Source: an uncultured Eubacteriales bacterium (GTDB taxonomy: Bacteria > Bacillota > Clostridia > Oscillospirales > Oscillospiraceae). From it: a stretch of 7,628 nucleotides of DNA. Shown here piece after piece: positions 1 to 5,870 of this stretch. The stretch is taken from assembly GCA_905201305.1 (NCBI GenBank), contig CAJKNS010000109.1, positions 1 to 7,628 of the forward strand. The letters run 5' to 3'. The number at the start of each line of letters is the position of its first letter. The first letter of the stretch is position 1. The notes beneath the pieces were generated by a model that worked only from the letters and a program-made list of their open reading frames with translations, did no database searches and was not told where the DNA came from. The position numbers and the translations under genes are program-made.

Positions 1-15
1 TTGTGCGGTATTGCC
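1..15. repeat. End of a second MITE-like element (partial at window edge)
   Basis: The first 15 bases, TTGTGCGGTATTGCC, are identical to the inner part of the right terminal repeat of the element at 2721-2881 (same 15 bases at 2866-2880). They are followed by A and then TA, which fits the same one-variable-base-plus-TA boundary seen at the full copy. The rest of this copy lies outside the window, so its length and orientation are unknown. Confidence 0.7.
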
Positions 16-29
16 ATAAAGATTTTTTT

Positions 30-74
30 CGGGCGCAGCTTGGAACATTCGGTTCTAGGCTGCGCCCGCTTTTC
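30..74 (+). terminator. Rho-independent terminator of an upstream gene
   Basis: Bases 30-46 pair with 52-68 in a 17-bp stem (two G-T wobbles near the loop, GC-rich base CGGGCGCAGC/GCTGCGCCCG), with a 5-nt loop ATTCG. CTTTTC follows, which is a modest T tract for plus-strand termination. The gene it serves is left of the window. On the minus strand the stem is followed by A residues, so it is not bidirectional. Confidence 0.7.
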
Positions 75-312
75 ATAAAATAATAACAGAACCGTGAGTT
101 AGTCAGATTCACGAAAAATTGAGAAAAAGTTCATATTTTAGCGGAAAATAATCCAAAACGATCGTTAATTGACTGGTTAAAAATTTAACGTTTCAAGACA
201 CATTGCACAAAAACAGATCGGGAAATTGCCGGGAAATCCCCTGACGTTTGTGAATATTGCCATGGGATACGGGGAAATGGACAAAAAAGTTGACGTTTTT
301 ATGAAAAATTAC
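75..312. other. AT-rich intergenic spacer without a gene
   Basis: No supported coding frame is present. The stretch holds several short symmetric or repeated motifs: a perfect palindrome AACGATCGTT (157-166), AACGTT (188-193), two copies of TGACGTTT (242-249 and 291-298), and TTGCACAAAAA (203-213), which resembles two later TTGCACAAATT copies. It lies directly upstream of the permease promoter, so it may carry regulator sites. This is inference only. Confidence 0.5.
157..166. promoter_or_regulatory. Candidate operator palindrome upstream of permease promoter
   Basis: AACGATCGTT is a perfect 10-bp palindrome located about 150 bp upstream of the predicted -35. AACGTT at 188-193 is a second CpG-centred symmetric site. 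LacI-family regulators of sugar operons bind CpG-centred palindromes, but neither site is a full-length match to a known consensus and no regulator gene is adjacent. A chance palindrome is quite possible. Confidence 0.25.
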
Positions 313-340
313 TTGCTAATTGCACAAATTATGCTATAAT
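313..340 (+). promoter_or_regulatory. Promoter of the sugar permease operon
   Basis: TTGCTA (313-318), a 16-bp spacer, and TATAAT (335-340), the latter preceded by TG one base away, giving an extended -10 (TGCTATAAT). The start of transcription would be near 347. A short hairpin, AGGC-GAAA-GCCT (351-362), would sit at the very 5' end of the RNA. The spacer contains TTGCACAAATT (320-330), which recurs at 544-554 in the leader. Confidence 0.7.
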
Positions 341-346
341 CAATTC

Positions 347-694
347 TGATAGGCGAAAGCCTTCAAAAAAGTGCCCAAAGAGTAAGGCAAAAGACCGTGC
401 CATCCAATACAAATCGGTCTTTCTCAGCGGACACTGGCGCGCTTTCACGCAGAAAGGAGAGAATGCCGCGTAGGATAGATCGTGCCGGACGGGGATGCTT
501 GTGTGCAGGTTGAGCATCGGGTCCTGGCGGATTCTGTTCGCAGTTGCACAAATTGTAACGGGGCTTTCGGCTCCACTCCACAGCACGGTGCCAATGGCGA
601 ACAAAACGCGGATTTTTGACTTCGTGCGCTGCCGCTTCCAGGCAAGGCGGCAAATGGGGAACGTGAAAAATGCAGAAATGCAAACCAATCAAGT
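347..694 (+). other. Long untranslated leader of the permease operon
   Basis: About 360 nt separate the predicted transcription start from the lplB-like ATG. Visible structure: a GNRA-type hairpin AGGC-GAAA-GCCT (351-362); an 8-bp stem AAAGACCG (390-397) with CGGTCTTT (415-422) over a 17-nt loop; GGGGC-TTTC-GGCTCC-like pairing in the middle; and TGCCGC (630-635) with GCGGCA (647-652). I did not recognise a known riboswitch class. One plus-strand frame (495-722) and three minus-strand frames are open here, but none has a convincing ribosome site or protein-like composition. It could be a cis-regulatory RNA, a small RNA, or remnant sequence. Confidence 0.45.
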
Positions 695-708
695 AAAGGA
701 GAATTGGC

Positions 709-1623
709 ATGCGATTGATTGAGTTGAAGCGCGACTGGCGTATGAACAAGGGCCTGTATCTCTTGGTCCTCCCGATAGTCGTGTATCTTATCATCTTCAA
801 CTACCTGCCCATGGCGGGCATCGTTCTGGGCTTTGAGCGATTCACTCCCAAGAACGGTGTTTACATGAGTGAATGGGTTGGTCTGAAACACTTCACCACC
901 TTCTTCAGCTCTGTATTCTTCGTCCGGGTTTTGAAGAACACTCTGATCCTTAGCCTCTACAGCGTGATTTTCGGATTCCCTGCACCGATTATCTTCGCAC
1001 TGCTGCTCAACGAGCTGGATAACGAATACTACAAGAAGGTTATTCAGGTTGTCAGCTATATGCCCAACTTTATCTCTACCGTCGTTATCTCCGGTATCAT
1101 CATCGACTTCGTTGCTTCCGATGGCGTTATCACCGGCATGCTGGTGAACATCGGCTTCCTGAAAGAAGCGAAGAACCTGTTGTCGGTGCCGGAATACTTC
1201 CGAACGATTATGGTGCTTAGTGATCTGTGGCAGCAGGTTGGCTTTGGCTCCATTTTGTTCCTGGCAGCTCTCACCGGCATTGATCAGGAGCTTTACGAGG
1301 CGGCAGTTATCGACGGTGCAAACCGCTGGAAGCAGACCCTGAATGTAACCATTCCTGGTATTATGCCCACAGTCGTCATCATGCTCATTATGAGAATCGG
1401 TTCTCTGATGAATGCAAACCAGGAGAAGATCCTGCTTCTGTACAACCCCCTGATTTACGAAACCTCCGATGTTATCGGCACTTTTGTTTACAGAAAGGGT
1501 CTTCTGGAGGCAGACTACGGCTACTCTACTGCTGTTGGTCTTTTCAACTCCGCTGTCAACGTTGTGCTTCTGTTCATCGCCAATGGCGTGTCCAGAAAGT
1601 ACTCCGAGACCAGCCTGTTCTGA
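709..1623 (+). CDS. Carbohydrate ABC transporter permease, LplB-like (CUT1 family)
   Basis: Integral membrane subunit of a CUT1-family ABC importer for a sugar or oligosaccharide; it would pair with the next gene's product in the cytoplasmic membrane. The 304-residue length is usual for LplB-type permeases. About six hydrophobic segments are visible (near residues 17-37, 76-100, 113-134, 166-188, 214-232, 272-292). The cytoplasmic EAA loop that docks the ATPase is clear at 197-220 (EAAVIDGAN...IPGIMP). The C-terminal YGYSTAVGLFNSAVN (270-284) is typical of the LplB branch. The start is set by AAAGGAG (695-701), 7 nt before the ATG. It is the first gene of the operon; the second follows after 17 bp. 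The substrate cannot be deduced: LplB homologues serve many polysaccharide-utilisation systems. No binding protein or ATPase gene is in the window. Confidence 0.93.
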   Translation: MRLIELKRDWRMNKGLYLLVLPIVVYLIIFNYLPMAGIVLGFERFTPKNGVYMSEWVGLKHFTTFFSSVFFVRVLKNTLILSLYSVIFGFPAPIIFALLLNELDNEYYKKVIQVVSYMPNFISTVVISGIIIDFVASDGVITGMLVNIGFLKEAKNLLSVPEYFRTIMVLSDLWQQVGFGSILFLAALTGIDQELYEAAVIDGANRWKQTLNVTIPGIMPTVVIMLIMRIGSLMNANQEKILLLYNPLIYETSDVIGTFVYRKGLLEADYGYSTAVGLFNSAVNVVLLFIANGVSRKYSETSLF

Positions 1624-1640
1624 TGGGAGGAAGTTGAATT

Positions 1641-2537
1641 ATGAATTTGAATTTCGTTATTAAAACTCCCAGCAGACGTGTGTTTGAGGTATTCAACTAC
1701 ATCATCCTTGGTCTGTTCGGCATCATCTGTCTGCTGCCTGTGCTCCATTGTATCTGGGCTTCCGTTTCGGACCCCACTCTGATGGCACAGCATTCCGGGA
1801 TCATTCTGTACCCCCTGTTTGATGCGGATCATCCCATCACCTGGTATGGATACAAGATGGTTTTCGGTAACAACTCCCTGCTGATGGGCTATGCAAACAC
1901 CATTTTCTACTGCGCAGTTGGCGGCGCTTTCTCCACCATCCTGTGCACCATGGGCGGCTTCGTTCTTTCCCGTAAGGGTCTGATCCTGAAGAAGTACGTC
2001 ATGATCATGATTACCATCACCATGTTCTTCAACGGCGGCATGATCCCCACCTACATGGTCATCAAGGGTCTGCATATGCTCGACACCCGTTGGGTTATGA
2101 TCATCCCCATGGCTGTTAACGTCATGAGCCTGGTTATCATTCGTACCGCAATTCAGGGTATGCCCGACTCCCTGGAGGAATCCGCTCGTCTGGACGGCGC
2201 TGGCAACTTCACCATCCTGTTCAAGATCGTTATTCCTCTGGTTAAGGCTACCGTCGCAGTGCTGGCACTGCAGTACATCCTCATGAAGTGGAACTCCTAC
2301 TTCGAGGCTATGATCTATCTGCAGACCCGCGCTCTCTATCCCCTCCAGGTTGTTCTGAAAGAAATCCTGACTGAGTCTGACTCTTCTTCTCTGACCTACG
2401 ATCCGGAGCTTGCCAAGTACTCCGATCTGGTTGAGTATTGCACCATCGTGGTTGCAATTCTCCCCATCTTCTGCTTCTATCCCTTCATCCTGAAGTACTT
2501 CACCAAGGGCATGATGGTCGGCTCTCTGAAGGGCTGA
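1641..2537 (+). CDS. Carbohydrate ABC transporter permease, YtcP/LplC-like (CUT1 family)
   Basis: Second membrane subunit of the same importer, 298 residues. Family hallmarks are FFNGGMIPTYMV (129-140), the EAA loop (179-202, EESARLDGAG...IPLVK) and the C-terminus KYFTKGMMVGSLKG (285-298), which is characteristic of the YtcP/LplC branch. Six hydrophobic segments are visible (roughly 15-42, 85-110, 119-141, 150-170, 192-213, 266-286). A strong GGGAGGAAG site (1624-1632) begins right after the upstream stop and precedes the ATG by 8 nt, so the two permeases are surely co-transcribed and made together. It is the last gene of the unit: a terminator hairpin begins 32 bp after its stop. In this family the ATPase is often a shared MsiK-type protein encoded elsewhere, but the solute-binding lipoprotein is normally next to the permeases, and here it is not. 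Confidence 0.93.
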   Translation: MNLNFVIKTPSRRVFEVFNYIILGLFGIICLLPVLHCIWASVSDPTLMAQHSGIILYPLFDADHPITWYGYKMVFGNNSLLMGYANTIFYCAVGGAFSTILCTMGGFVLSRKGLILKKYVMIMITITMFFNGGMIPTYMVIKGLHMLDTRWVMIIPMAVNVMSLVIIRTAIQGMPDSLEESARLDGAGNFTILFKIVIPLVKATVAVLALQYILMKWNSYFEAMIYLQTRALYPLQVVLKEILTESDSSSLTYDPELAKYSDLVEYCTIVVAILPIFCFYPFILKYFTKGMMVGSLKG

Positions 2538-2568
2538 TACGGCAGCAGATTAGACACTGCTCAGATTC

Positions 2569-2600
2569 AAAGCGCACCGCTTTATGCGGTGCGCTTTTTT
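2569..2600 (+). terminator. Rho-independent terminator of the permease operon
   Basis: AAAGCGCACCGC pairs with GCGGTGCGCTTT across a TTTAT loop (2581-2585), and the right arm runs into a T tract ending at 2600. It lies 32 bp after the ytcP-like stop. This is a strong, classical intrinsic terminator for the plus strand. Confidence 0.9.
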
Positions 2601-2638
2601 CGTTCTTGAGATGCTTTCGGCATCTCAAGAACGAAAAA
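2596..2638. terminator. Second hairpin, 19-bp perfect inverted repeat
   Basis: TTTTTCGTTCTTGAGATGC (2596-2614) and its exact complement (2620-2638) enclose a 5-nt loop. The left arm reuses the T tract of the preceding terminator, so the two hairpins compete for these bases. Read on the minus strand, this hairpin is followed by A residues, then by the first hairpin and a short TTT. It may act as a back-up or bidirectional stop between two convergent genes (permease operon and the minus-strand membrane protein). Confidence 0.55.
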
Positions 2639-2720
2639 GAGGGGGAGATGACTGCAAACGCCGGCTGCGGTACACCGCACCCCTGTTCATAAAACGTTCA
2701 AGAACATCTGCTACAATATA

Positions 2721-2881
2721 AGGCAATACCGCACAAATACGTCTGCGTATTCTGACGGATCTTTTCCGCCAGAAATACGCCCAAAAACCTTGAAATACAC
2801 AAAGTATTCCTGCGGTTTTACACCTTTTTCTGACAAAAAATCTCTCGCCAGACTCTCTTGACGATTTGTGCGGTATTGCCT
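2721..2881. mobile_element. MITE-like element with TA target duplication
   Basis: A 161-bp segment bounded by perfect 18-bp terminal inverted repeats: AGGCAATACCGCACAAAT at 2721-2738 and its complement at 2864-2881. Allowing a 1-bp gap, four more bases (CGTC) match. It is flanked by TA on both sides (2719-2720 and 2882-2883), as expected for elements mobilised by IS630/Tc1-type transposases. The interior has a strong hairpin: GCGTATT (2745-2751) pairs with AATACGC (2774-2780), with further CTG/CAG and CGG/CCG pairs inside. It encodes no transposase, so it would need one supplied in trans. Another end of the same family is at 1-15. One minus-strand frame stays open through the whole element. 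The right end forms part of the stop codon of the neighbouring gene. Confidence 0.85.
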
Positions 2882-4515
2882 TAGCGAAGCGCCGGGAAGA
2901 ACTGGGTGGAAAACACCAGTGCGGCTTTCAGGGCGGTGACATTGGTGATGCCCACCGCCAGAATCAGCAGCAGGAAGAAGACGATCTCCGGGATTTTCCA
3001 CCGATGGAGCAGCCAATCTCCCAGCTGAAACGCCATGGCAACAAATGCCCAGCCAAAATACAGGGTATAGAGCATCAGCCCGTTATCGATGCTGCCCCAG
3101 CCCACAATGCCCAAAAGCAGCAGGGAAAACGCCATCCAGACGGCGCAGATGCGGGTGAACCACGCCTTGGGCTTGACCGCAATGCCGCCAATGGCACACA
3201 GCAGCATCGCAAGCCCCAGTCGCCGGAAGCGAATCACCGGCATCATCTGCCAGGAGACATGGCGGTAGGACTCAAAATCCACATGGGAAGCCGGGGCAAG
3301 GAGCGTGGAGCGGACAAAGTTCACATACTGCATGAGCTTGGAGGTCAGCGGAACGTCTACCCCAGTGTAGTAGCCGTAGCCCTCAATATAGCTGGGAATG
3401 TCCAAAAATGCGGTGAGCTGACCGGAGAGGATCATCACGGCAAAAAATGCGCCGCAGAGCGTCAGGGTGTTTTTCACAAAGCGGCTGAATTTCCGATCCC
3501 AGGTGAGGATCGGGAAGAAGATGCCGGTGGTGAGCATGGAGCCGGTGGCGGCGATATAGCCAAGGCTTCCGCCGATTTTGTCCTGATGGAGATAGAGCAT
3601 CAAAATGAGATAGAACACCGCGAACAAATACTGCTCAGCGGTCAGGGAGAAGATCAGCACCGGATAGCTGACGCACAGCAGCCCCAGAAACAGCACCTTT
3701 CGATAGCCACTGAGCCCCAGCATCCGGGAAATCAGTACCGTGGCAATCAGATACAGGAGTATGGACATGACCTGGAGCACCGTGATATAGGCGTGGGGAA
3801 GGAAAAACAGCACTTTGGACACCAGCCATGCAAACTGCGCAAAGGGCATGGCAAAGACGCCGAACAGGGGCTGACGCAGATCGTTCTGGTCTGCGCCGAT
3901 GTTTCGGAATACGTCGGTGTTCACCAGATAGCCGGAGTCGGCGGAATAGATCAGGTCAAAGTTATACCATGCGCCGTTGAGATGGGCGCCGTAAAACGCC
4001 TGAGTGCAGAGATAGGTGAACACGATCAGAATCGTAAACACAATCCCGGCGCTGAGCAGGAACATCCGCTCGGTAAAATCAGAGGTGTGCCAGAAGCTTT
4101 TTGCGTGCTTCCACAGAAAGCGCACGAACCAGAGAAGATAGCCGAACATCATAGGCAGCGCCACCAGCGCCAGCAGCCAGGGAATCAGCCGAATCAGCCC
4201 GGTGGGCAGATGGAGATGGGAAAACAGCTTGCCCATCCAGCTGCCGCAGGTGGTAAAAAAGGTGGACTTTGCCCGATAGACCTCACACAGCGCCAAAATC
4301 CCCGCCAGAGCACACAGTCCCCAGTGGGTTTCCTGAAAGATTTCTTCAATGAATTTTGTTTTATAGCACAGAACTCCCAGCAGAATCAGGGAGAGAAGCC
4401 CCGTGACTGCAAAGCTCAGCTTGGAGGAGGTCATGATGAGAAGCAGGGTGCAGCCCCAGCCGGACAAGCATAGCCCCAACCGGGCAAGGGGATGGGCGGT
4501 ATGAAATTTGACCAA
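2881..4515 (-). CDS. Polytopic membrane protein, possible GT-C-type glycosyltransferase
   Basis: 544 residues with roughly 13-14 hydrophobic segments spread along the chain and no soluble domain. An extended non-membrane loop near 180-225 carries acidic residues (D187, D193, D201) and RQPLF (214-218). GT-C enzymes that use lipid-linked sugars place acidic catalytic residues in an early external loop, so that role is possible, but I see no diagnostic motif. DUF6080-type membrane proteins are another candidate family. The start is TTG at 4515: GGAAGG (4530-4525) lies 9 nt upstream, and an in-frame TGA at 4524-4522 rules out a longer form. The stop TAA uses one base of the MITE plus the TA duplication; without the element the frame would run 31 codons further. 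It has its own promoter (4582-4554), converges with the permease operon and diverges from the collagen-like gene. Confidence 0.85.
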   Translation of the reverse strand: MVKFHTAHPLARLGLCLSGWGCTLLLIMTSSKLSFAVTGLLSLILLGVLCYKTKFIEEIFQETHWGLCALAGILALCEVYRAKSTFFTTCGSWMGKLFSHLHLPTGLIRLIPWLLALVALPMMFGYLLWFVRFLWKHAKSFWHTSDFTERMFLLSAGIVFTILIVFTYLCTQAFYGAHLNGAWYNFDLIYSADSGYLVNTDVFRNIGADQNDLRQPLFGVFAMPFAQFAWLVSKVLFFLPHAYITVLQVMSILLYLIATVLISRMLGLSGYRKVLFLGLLCVSYPVLIFSLTAEQYLFAVFYLILMLYLHQDKIGGSLGYIAATGSMLTTGIFFPILTWDRKFSRFVKNTLTLCGAFFAVMILSGQLTAFLDIPSYIEGYGYYTGVDVPLTSKLMQYVNFVRSTLLAPASHVDFESYRHVSWQMMPVIRFRRLGLAMLLCAIGGIAVKPKAWFTRICAVWMAFSLLLLGIVGWGSIDNGLMLYTLYFGWAFVAMAFQLGDWLLHRWKIPEIVFFLLLILAVGITNVTALKAALVFSTQFFPALR

Positions 4516-4531
4516 TGGGCATCACCTTCCT

Positions 4532-4547
4532 GGCTGGCATTCCAGCC
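4532..4547 (-). promoter_or_regulatory. 5' hairpin in the leader of the membrane-protein mRNA
   Basis: On the minus strand GGCTGG, a 4-nt loop AATG, and CCAGCC form a perfect 6-bp stem that begins at about the predicted transcription start and ends one base before the GGAAGG ribosome site (4530-4525). It could protect the 5' end or limit access to the ribosome site. Confidence 0.5.
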
Positions 4548-4553
4548 GTGTTC

Positions 4554-4582
4554 ATTATATCTGTACCGTCACGAAATGTCCA
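4554..4582 (-). promoter_or_regulatory. Promoter of the minus-strand membrane protein
   Basis: On the minus strand TGGACA (4582-4577, five of six matches to TTGACA), a 17-bp spacer, and a perfect TATAAT (4559-4554). Transcription would start near 4547, giving a leader of only about 32 nt before the TTG start. Confidence 0.8.
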
Positions 4583-4664
4583 GAATTTCTTCACACAAAC
4601 CACAAATATCTCGGGAATTCCGGGGAAAAGGTAAAAAATCACACGGAATAGCCGAAATACACAC

Positions 4665-4694
4665 TGGAAAAACACCGCGGAGATGGGGTACTAT
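4665..4694 (+). promoter_or_regulatory. Weak candidate promoter of the collagen-like gene
   Basis: TGGAAA (4665-4670), 18-bp spacer, TACTAT (4689-4694). Both boxes are imperfect. It is the best sigma-70-like pair I found upstream of the 4730 gene, but another sigma factor or an unrecognised promoter is equally possible. Confidence 0.3.
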
Positions 4695-4729
4695 GGTGGT
4701 AGCAACAATCGGGAAGGAGATTGATAAAA

Positions 4730-5191
4730 ATGGCGATTTCAGGCAAATATTTTATTAAGAAGTGGCTGCCGGACCCCACGCTGGTACACGGTCCGGATTT
4801 CCAGGGAGGTGCGCCCGGCGGTCCTGGCGGTCCCGGTGGTCCTGGCGAGGGACCTGGCGGTCCTGCTGGCGGTCCTCCTCCTGCGGTGGAAAAGCCCCAG
4901 GTTGCGCTGAAGGATCATGGCACCCCTCCGGAGCATTTCTTTGAGGGCGAGATCCTGTTTGACTTCCAGCCCCAGCCCGACGGCACCCTGAAGGGTACTG
5001 CGGATGGCACCCCCATCAACTTCGGCTACTACACCGGCGATGAGTTCTTTAAGGTGGAGTATCCCGCCGGTCCCGGCTGCTGGGAGGTATGGGCAAGAGT
5101 GGACAAGGACGGCTACATCGAGGGTATGATCTCCGTTGGCGGCGGCAAGGGCTTCCCCAACCTGGTCTACGGCAAGAAAATCGACGAATGA
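4730..5191 (+). CDS. Small protein with collagen-like Gly-Gly-Pro tract
   Basis: 153 residues, not recognised as a whole. A short N-terminus (1-25, with basic FIKKW near 8-12) is followed by a tract rich in Gly and Pro at about 26-51, including three consecutive GGP triplets and a GEG. It is collagen-like but too short for a stable triple helix. The remainder (55-153) looks like a compact soluble domain rich in aromatic and acidic residues, with EHFFEGEILFDF (68-79), GCWEVWARVDKDGY (116-129) and a Gly run near 137-141. No signal peptide, transmembrane segment or anchor is visible, so a cytoplasmic location is likely. The ATG at 4730 is chosen because GGAAGGAG (4712-4719) lies 10 nt upstream; a TTG at 4721 is only 1 nt from that site. 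It is transcribed alone, and a shared hairpin follows the stop. Confidence 0.8.
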   Translation: MAISGKYFIKKWLPDPTLVHGPDFQGGAPGGPGGPGGPGEGPGGPAGGPPPAVEKPQVALKDHGTPPEHFFEGEILFDFQPQPDGTLKGTADGTPINFGYYTGDEFFKVEYPAGPGCWEVWARVDKDGYIEGMISVGGGKGFPNLVYGKKIDE

Positions 5192-5198
5192 TCCAATG

Positions 5199-5230
5199 AA
5201 AAAACCCGGCACAGAGTTTTCTGTGCCGGG
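5199..5230 (-). terminator. Terminator of the XRE regulator gene, shared with convergent gene
   Basis: CCCGGCACAG (5205-5214) and CTGTGCCGGG (5221-5230) form a perfect 10-bp stem over a 6-nt loop. On the minus strand it is followed by six T residues (5204-5199), a classical terminator for the regulator, whose stop lies 14 bp away. On the plus strand it is preceded by six A and followed by CATTT, so it may also stop the convergent 4730 gene, less efficiently. Confidence 0.88.
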
Positions 5231-5244
5231 CATTTGTGATGGAA

Positions 5245-5850
5245 TTACGAATTGGGCTTCTCGGGAACGGTGGTATAACCCGGACGCTTTTGCTGGGCGG
5301 CAGATTTTCCGCTTTCAATGGCATTCCGAAGCACGTCCAGATCCGGCAGCACATTGTCGGTGCAGACCAGCTCGCCGGTTTCCTGCTGCATTTCATAGTT
5401 GTCCAGCACGATTCGGGCGGTTCCGACCCGGCACTGCATGGAGGTATGGCAGTGGGCGGTGAACATCTGGAGCAGCGCATACCAGGAGCTTCCGTGCTTG
5501 CCTGCCATTAAAAACAGCAGCTGACGCTTTTCGATGGGCGTTGCCTGATCGATGAGATGATGCAGCGCCAGAGTCAGCTCTTCATCAGACTTATCGGGGG
5601 AAATATCCCCAAACAGATCCGGATACAAATATGCCAGATAATAGGGCAGGGGATTGAGTCCCAGAATCCGGAACCATTCCGAGCCCTGAAACAGGTCCGG
5701 GGCACTGATGCCCTTTTCCCAGTTTTGAACGGTCTTTTTCGACACGCCCAGTCCCAGCGCCATAAACTCCTGGGACTTATCCGCATCCGCACGGGATTTC
5801 CACCAGATTTTTGAAAATCTGGACACCCGATCAATGCGAGACTCTTCCAT
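5245..5850 (-). CDS. XRE-type helix-turn-helix transcriptional regulator
   Basis: 201 residues. The N-terminal part (about 22-50) reads as an XRE/Cro-type DNA-binding domain: DKSQEFMALGLGVSKKTVQN (24-43) carries the turn and recognition helix, and WEKG (44-47) is the common end of this motif. The part after 65 (LNPLPYYLAYLYPDLF, then a helical region to about 180) is not a recognised ligand-binding or peptidase domain; it may serve dimerisation or partner binding. The start is ATG at 5850, set by GGAGGTG (5865-5859 on the minus strand) 8 nt upstream. The frame is open further upstream to 6051, but that stretch has no ribosome site and poor protein character. The best promoter found is about 280 bp upstream (6154-6126) with a palindrome in its spacer, suggesting regulation or autoregulation. 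The divergent neighbour at 6252 is a likely partner or target. Confidence 0.88.
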   Translation of the reverse strand: MEESRIDRVSRFSKIWWKSRADADKSQEFMALGLGVSKKTVQNWEKGISAPDLFQGSEWFRILGLNPLPYYLAYLYPDLFGDISPDKSDEELTLALHHLIDQATPIEKRQLLFLMAGKHGSSWYALLQMFTAHCHTSMQCRVGTARIVLDNYEMQQETGELVCTDNVLPDLDVLRNAIESGKSAAQQKRPGYTTVPEKPNS

Positions 5851-5870
5851 TGTGGTTGCACCTCCGCAGA

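Noticed and set aside
495..722. Plus-strand frame of 75 codons in the permease leader
   Set aside because: No good ribosome site at a proper distance, no family resemblance, and it overlaps the well-supported start at 709.
329..891. Three overlapping minus-strand frames over the leader and start of the first permease
   Set aside because: All three frames being open reflects low stop density. None has a ribosome site or promoter, and two run into the permease gene.
2866..4473. Plus-strand open frame of 535 codons opposite the membrane protein
   Set aside because: Its product is Gln/His/Gly-rich and low in hydrophobic residues, which is the usual shadow of a hydrophobic gene on the other strand. 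It starts inside the MITE end and has no ribosome site.
4721..4729. TTG start three codons upstream for the collagen-like protein
   Set aside because: Only 1 nt from the GGAAGGAG site; the ATG at 4730 has normal spacing.
4739..5233. Minus-strand frame of 164 codons opposite the collagen-like gene
   Set aside because: It is the complement of the Gly/Pro-rich gene (Arg/Thr/Ala-rich product), has no ribosome site, and would read out of the shared terminator.
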